From CAVTUU01 sp045804965 (lineage in GTDB: Bacteria; Chloroflexota; Chloroflexia; Thermomicrobiales; UBA6265), in assembly GCA_045804965.1 (NCBI GenBank), contig JBJMMD010000009.1:233137-297136 (forward strand): a DNA stretch of 64,000 bases, given 5' to 3'. Made by a program: the position numbers and the translations under genes. Of the stretch, positions 60,706-64,000 are shown in pieces. Below the pieces are notes generated by a model. The model made no database searches and was not told the DNA's origin. It saw nothing but the letters and a program-made list of their open reading frames with translations. How positions within the stretch are numbered: the stretch's first letter is position 1; each line of letters begins with the position of its first letter.

Positions 60706-61221
60706 CTAGGACGTGAGGTACTCGAGGACCATCTGGTTGAATTCGGCGGGCTTCTCGAAAACCGCGAAGTGACCGGTGCCGGGGATGATCTCGAGTTTGG
60801 CGCCAGGAATCAGCGCCGCCATCAACTCCATGTGGCTAAGGAAGATCCCTTCGTCGTCCGACCCGTCCGCGATGAGGAATGGCGTCGTGATCGCTTTCAA
60901 CTGATCGTGGGAGTAGTTGGGTTCAGTCGCGTACATATTCATCAAGGTGGCCATGAACTTGTCCCACCGTTCGGGTTGGGGCGAAAGCGCCTGATAGTCC
61001 AGTGCAGCCTGCGCAAAGAAGGCCTGAACCTTCGGACTGTCGAATGCATCTTCCTTCAGGCCGGTCAAATCGAAGTTCGCGCCGAACGCGACGACTCGTT
61101 GCAACCGTTCGCGATGGTGGATCGCCAATTCCAGCCCGATGATGCCACCGTCGCTGTAACCGACGATGCTTGATTTCTGCAGCCCGAGATGATCCATCAG
61201 ACCCAACACATCGGACGCCAT
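60706..61221 (-). CDS. 5'-truncated alpha/beta hydrolase (probable pseudogene)
   Basis: The frame from ATG 61221 gives 171 residues: IVGYSDGGIIGLELAIHH (nucleophile elbow, Ser), LIADGSDDEGIF (acid) and GTGHFAVFEKP (His). In-frame DNA upstream of the ATG reads GRGHGRSTFDDQPITYEL, part of the same fold, back to a TAG at 61279-61281. The preceding ~70 residues, including the oxyanion-hole HG strand, are absent, so this looks like a 5' deletion. Family substrates vary widely. Confidence 0.7.
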   Translation of the reverse strand: MASDVLGLMDHLGLQKSSIVGYSDGGIIGLELAIHHRERLQRVVAFGANFDLTGLKEDAFDSPKVQAFFAQAALDYQALSPQPERWDKFMATLMNMYATEPNYSHDQLKAITTPFLIADGSDDEGIFLSHMELMAALIPGAKLEIIPGTGHFAVFEKPAEFNQMVLEYLTS

Positions 61222-61426
61222 GAGCTCGTAGGTAATTGGTTGATCGTCAAACGTCGAGCGGCCATGTCCGCGCCCTTTCTAGCATTAGCAGGCTGATGTA
61301 CGCAGAATACAGCGTTCTGAGATAGCCGCGCGGCAAGCATTTCCCTAACTTGCTCATGTCGTCACGGGATTGTCGGTACACTTCTTGAAGTGCGAGTGAC
61401 GTCTATGTCGCCCGAGGAGGACGAAG

Positions 61427-62590
61427 ATGACCTCTAGCTTGACGTTTGAATTGAACGACGAACAACGCGCCCTGCGCGACACCATCCGCGAGTTCGCGGA
61501 AAGTGAGATCGCGCCACACGCCGGCGAGTGGGACGAGCAGCACGTCTTCCCGGTCGACGTGATCCGGGAGCTCGGGGAACTCGGAGCGATGGGTGTCGCC
61601 TTTCCCGAGGAATATGGCGGTCTCGGCGCGGGCGCGGTGGCGCAGGCGGTGGTCGTCGAAGAGCTGGCGCGGATCGATTCCTCGATTGCCGTCACGGTCG
61701 GGGCCGATGTCTCGATCGCGGGCGAGCCGGTCCTCCTCTTCGGCACCGAGGAGCAGAAACAGCGCTGGCTAATTCCCCTCGCCCAGGGTGAGCATCTCGG
61801 CGCGTTTGCCAGCACCGAACCAGGCTCCGGCTCCGACGTGCAGGCGGCGTCGACGACTGCTCGTCACGGCAACGGGTGCTGGGCGATCAACGGCACCAAA
61901 GCCTTCATCACCAACGCCGGCAACGAGATGAGCGCGTTTGTGATCGTCACCGCCAAGACGGTCCTCGACGACGGTGGGTCGGCGCTGAGCGCGTTGATCG
62001 TGCCGAACGGCACCCCGGGCTACGAACCGCAGCAACCGTATCGCAAGCTCGGCTGGCACGCTTCCGACACCCGCGAGCTCGTCTTCAACGATTGCCGAGT
62101 GCCGGACGAGGCGCTGCTCGGTCCCGTCGGGAAGGGCGCACGCGTCTTCCTAACCGCGCTCGACGGTGGGCGGATCGGGATCGCGGCGATGTCGGTCGGG
62201 CTCGCCCAAGGGGCGCTCGAGCAGGCGACGGCGTATGCCAAAGCGCGCACGGCGTTCGGCGCGCCGATCGTCAAACAGCAAGCGATTCAATTCAAGCTCG
62301 CCGAGCTGAAAACGCAGATCGAAGCGGCGCGACTGCTTACCTACCGGGCGGCGGCGATGAAGGAAGCCGGCAAGAAATTCACTGAGGAAGCGGCGCAGGC
62401 GAAACTCTTCGCCTCCGAGCTGGCGGTGCGGGCGGCAGAGGAGAACCTGCAAATCCACGGCGGCTTTGGCTACATCGAAGAGTCGGCCGTGCCCCGCTTC
62501 TACCGCGACGCGAAAGTGCTGACGATCGGCGAAGGCACGAGCGAAATCTGCAAATTCGTGATCGCGCGACAGATGGGACTGACGGAATAG
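61427..62590 (+). CDS. Acyl-CoA dehydrogenase
   Basis: 387 residues, preceded by GAGGAGGACGAAG. Short/branched-chain acyl-CoA dehydrogenase layout: LRDTIREFAESEIAPHAGEW, FPEEYGGLGAGAVA, GAFASTEPGSGSD (substrate/FAD contact), GTKAFITNAGNEMSAFVIV, LGWHASDTRELVFNDCRVP and the C-terminal IGEGTSEICKFVIARQMG, where Glu is the likely catalytic base. It oxidises an acyl-CoA to enoyl-CoA, passing electrons to ETF. It could act after the branched-chain complex at 36.7 kb, but is not linked to it. Confidence 0.93.
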   Translation: MTSSLTFELNDEQRALRDTIREFAESEIAPHAGEWDEQHVFPVDVIRELGELGAMGVAFPEEYGGLGAGAVAQAVVVEELARIDSSIAVTVGADVSIAGEPVLLFGTEEQKQRWLIPLAQGEHLGAFASTEPGSGSDVQAASTTARHGNGCWAINGTKAFITNAGNEMSAFVIVTAKTVLDDGGSALSALIVPNGTPGYEPQQPYRKLGWHASDTRELVFNDCRVPDEALLGPVGKGARVFLTALDGGRIGIAAMSVGLAQGALEQATAYAKARTAFGAPIVKQQAIQFKLAELKTQIEAARLLTYRAAAMKEAGKKFTEEAAQAKLFASELAVRAAEENLQIHGGFGYIEESAVPRFYRDAKVLTIGEGTSEICKFVIARQMGLTE

Positions 62591-62697
62591 CCTACGGTGA
62601 CGCAAATCCGTCACGAAGCGACCCCGGCACGTAAGAATTGTCCGCCATCATGCGTCTGCAGCCGTCTGTTTGACGTATAAGCTTATGGAGGTAAACA

Positions 62698-63381
62698 ATG
62701 ATTTTTGGACGAGAAAAGACGAAGATGGTCGCGGCGGCGGACGCGCTGCCGGGCCGCGATGCGCCGGCATTCACGATTCCCACCACTCACGAGGTGCTCG
62801 GCACACCGATTCAGCCGCCGTTCCCCGACAACTATGAAACCGCGGTGTTTGCGCTCGGCTGCTTCTGGGGCGCGGAGCGGCTCTTCTGGGAGACACCCGG
62901 CGTCTGGTCGACCGCCGCCGGCTATACCGGCGGTTTCACGCCGAACCCTACCTATAAGGAAGTCTGCACCGGCAAGACCGGGCACGCCGAAGCGGTTCTC
63001 GTCGTCTTCGACCCGCAGCGGATCAGCTACGAGGAGTTGCTGCGCATCTTCTTCGAGGCCCACGATCCGACCCAGGGCATGCGCCAAGGCGGCGATATCG
63101 GCACGCAATATCGCTCCGCGATCTTTTTCACGTCGAACACCCAGCGCGATATCGCCGAGGCAACGCGCGCGTCATACGACGACGCTCTGCGCCGGAACGG
63201 CATGGGCCCGATCACAACCGACATCGAGCCGGCCAGCCCCTTCTACTATGCCGAGGACTACCACCAACAGTATCTGCACAAGGTCCCCAACGGCTATTGT
63301 GGCCTTGAGGGCACCGGCGTTTCCTGCCCGGTTCGGATACCCGGTAGATTTGAAGCGTCGGCTCCCGCTTTCAGGGCGTAA
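62698..63381 (+). CDS. msrA: Peptide methionine-S-sulfoxide reductase
   Basis: 227 residues with TATGGAGG-type ribosome-binding sequence upstream of ATG 62698. It has the catalytic FALGCFWGAE (Cys55), TAAGYTGGFTPNPTYKEVCTG, the HAEAV and FFEAHDPTQGMRQGGDIGTQ stretches, and a late GYCGLEGTGVSC, which supplies resolving Cys. The extra ~45 N-terminal residues match the longer E. coli type. It repairs Met-S-oxide in proteins using thioredoxin. Confidence 0.95.
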   Translation: MIFGREKTKMVAAADALPGRDAPAFTIPTTHEVLGTPIQPPFPDNYETAVFALGCFWGAERLFWETPGVWSTAAGYTGGFTPNPTYKEVCTGKTGHAEAVLVVFDPQRISYEELLRIFFEAHDPTQGMRQGGDIGTQYRSAIFFTSNTQRDIAEATRASYDDALRRNGMGPITTDIEPASPFYYAEDYHQQYLHKVPNGYCGLEGTGVSCPVRIPGRFEASAPAFRA

Positions 63382-63847
63382 GGTCGAGTGCGAAATCGCC
63401 AGCCGGAGTCGGTCACTCAGTCGCGACGTCGAATCGCGGTCCTTCGGCGGATGGTTTTTGTTGCTCCGCCCCTAACTTCGTGGGGTCTCGTTCCGTCGCC
63501 TTTCTTGCAGCGTTCCCGTACCTGATCTCAGGCGAACATGCCAGTTGCGACGCTTAGGGAACAGGCATACCATCCATCCGTCGATTCGCGATTTTTCGGC
63601 GATCTCGTTTGGACAGTGCGCATAGCGACGAAAGGGAATTGTCCACCGGAAGGCCGCCCGTCCGGGCCGATGGCACGGGAATTCCGGGCCGCGGCCGGGC
63701 TCAATTAGGCAGAGCTTGCCGATCGGACCGGACTAAATGAGCGCGGCAATCGGCAACCCGAGCGTCGCGTCCAATCGACCTACTGCTGCACGTCGGTCCC
63801 TCCCCGTGCGAGCGTCGATCCGATGAACAAGCGCTGGATCGCTCGGC
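63382..63847. other. 466-base gap with a decayed HTH fragment
   Basis: Apart from the fragment at 63670-63792, nothing resembles a gene. Confidence 0.5.
63670..63792 (+). pseudogene. Decayed XRE-type helix-turn-helix fragment
   Basis: ATG 63670 reads MAREFRAAAGLN, TAG (63706-63708), then AELADRTGLNERGNRQPERR. XRE HTH proteins have LRxxRxxAGLTQAELAERxGLSERxISxLERG, and the TAG stands where Gln (CAG) is usual, with the recognition helix degraded. No further coding follows. Confidence 0.45.
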
Positions 63848-64000
63848 TCAGCTGCCCATCATCTTCTGGGCGTTTGCCAGCAGCACCGCCTCGGTCTGCC
63901 GCAGCGCCTCGGTCGGGCTGAACTGCAGGATGACCGTGCCAGCCGCGTAGCTCGGGACGTGGCCAGGCTCGACGTAGAAGGTATCCCCTTCCTCGAACGT
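63848..64000 (-). CDS. C-terminal 50 residues of a cupin-like protein
   Basis: Stop TGA at 63848-63850; the gene continues past 64000. The visible end EEGDTFYVEPGHVPSYAAGT, then VILQFSP and a helical LRQTEAVLLANAQKMMG, resembles the second half of a small cupin (GDTFYVPPGH motif). The start is outside the window and no catalytic residue can be confirmed. Confidence 0.55.
   Translation of the reverse strand, partial: TFEEGDTFYVEPGHVPSYAAGTVILQFSPTEALRQTEAVLLANAQKMMGS

Noticed and set aside
1..64000. tRNA, rRNA, CRISPR, transposase or phage genes
   Set aside because: None seen: no T-loop-like sequences with cloverleaf context, no regular repeat-spacer array, and no DDE or integrase motifs.

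Overview
The window looks like a GC-rich chromosomal segment from a Chloroflexota bacterium, probably of the Thermomicrobia/Sphaerobacter lineage. This is inferred from gene content, not from any rRNA: three large STAND-ATPase/LuxR regulators, many ECF sigma factors, LLM-class (possibly F420-dependent) oxidoreductase, Tat-exported oligopeptide-binding protein, CsoR-type copper control, and many short GC-rich palindromic repeats between genes. No rRNA, tRNA, CRISPR array, transposase, integrase or phage gene was seen. Most of the window is ordinary metabolic and transport content; the accessory material sits at about 30.5-36.7 kb and 40.5-55.5 kb.

Layout. 0-14 kb: start of an inositol-monophosphatase-like gene (cut by the window edge), a cupredoxin lipoprotein, an LLM oxidoreductase, two tandem membrane-anchored HESTH proteins, a ROK sugar kinase with a HAD phosphatase and a small protein, an amine-oxidase-like flavoprotein, copper ATPase CopA behind a CsoR-type operator, an ITPase-like protein, a PAP2/YjdF-like membrane fusion and a fumarylacetoacetate-hydrolase-like enzyme. 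14-27.6 kb: first LuxR-type regulator, dihydrolipoyl dehydrogenase, a divergent AhpD-like/ECF41 sigma pair with matching face-to-face promoters, two M20 amidohydrolases around a membrane protein, and a UDP-glucose dehydrogenase/UDP-glucuronate epimerase pair. 27.8-36.7 kb: diguanylate cyclase plus an aminoglycoside-phosphotransferase-like gene, a methyltransferase joined to an antitoxin-like N-terminus, DUF1801 protein, CtpE-like P-type ATPase, and a TacAT-like toxin-antitoxin locus whose toxin runs in frame into a nucleoside hydrolase.

36.7-40.3 kb: E1alpha-E1beta-E2 operon of a branched-chain-type 2-oxoacid dehydrogenase; its likely E3 partner is the separate lpd gene at 17.3-18.7 kb. 40.6-55.3 kb: the most unusual region. 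A family of small exported proteins (three intact, one decayed remnant) is attached to two kinds of regulator: LuxR/STAND regulators (46.4-48.8 kb, and 40.8-43.2 kb beside the remnant) and ECF sigma plus membrane-anchored PQQ-type beta-propeller pairs (two tandem cassettes, 48.99-55.31 kb). The two ECF cassettes share a 76-base perfectly identical intergenic element although their proteins have diverged considerably. My inference is that these are signal-transduction cassettes in which an extracytoplasmic propeller controls the sigma factor and the small exported protein is the output or ligand.

55.4-64 kb: DUF6714-like protein, AlkZ-like winged-helix protein, a cupin with an in-frame stop, an MMPL transporter, a 5'-truncated alpha/beta hydrolase, acyl-CoA dehydrogenase, MsrA, a decayed XRE-type HTH fragment and the end of a cupin-like gene. 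Several genes in the window carry single nonsense codons or frameshifts (31.5, 36.4, 57.5, 63.7 kb). These are either real decay or assembly errors, and read coverage would decide which.
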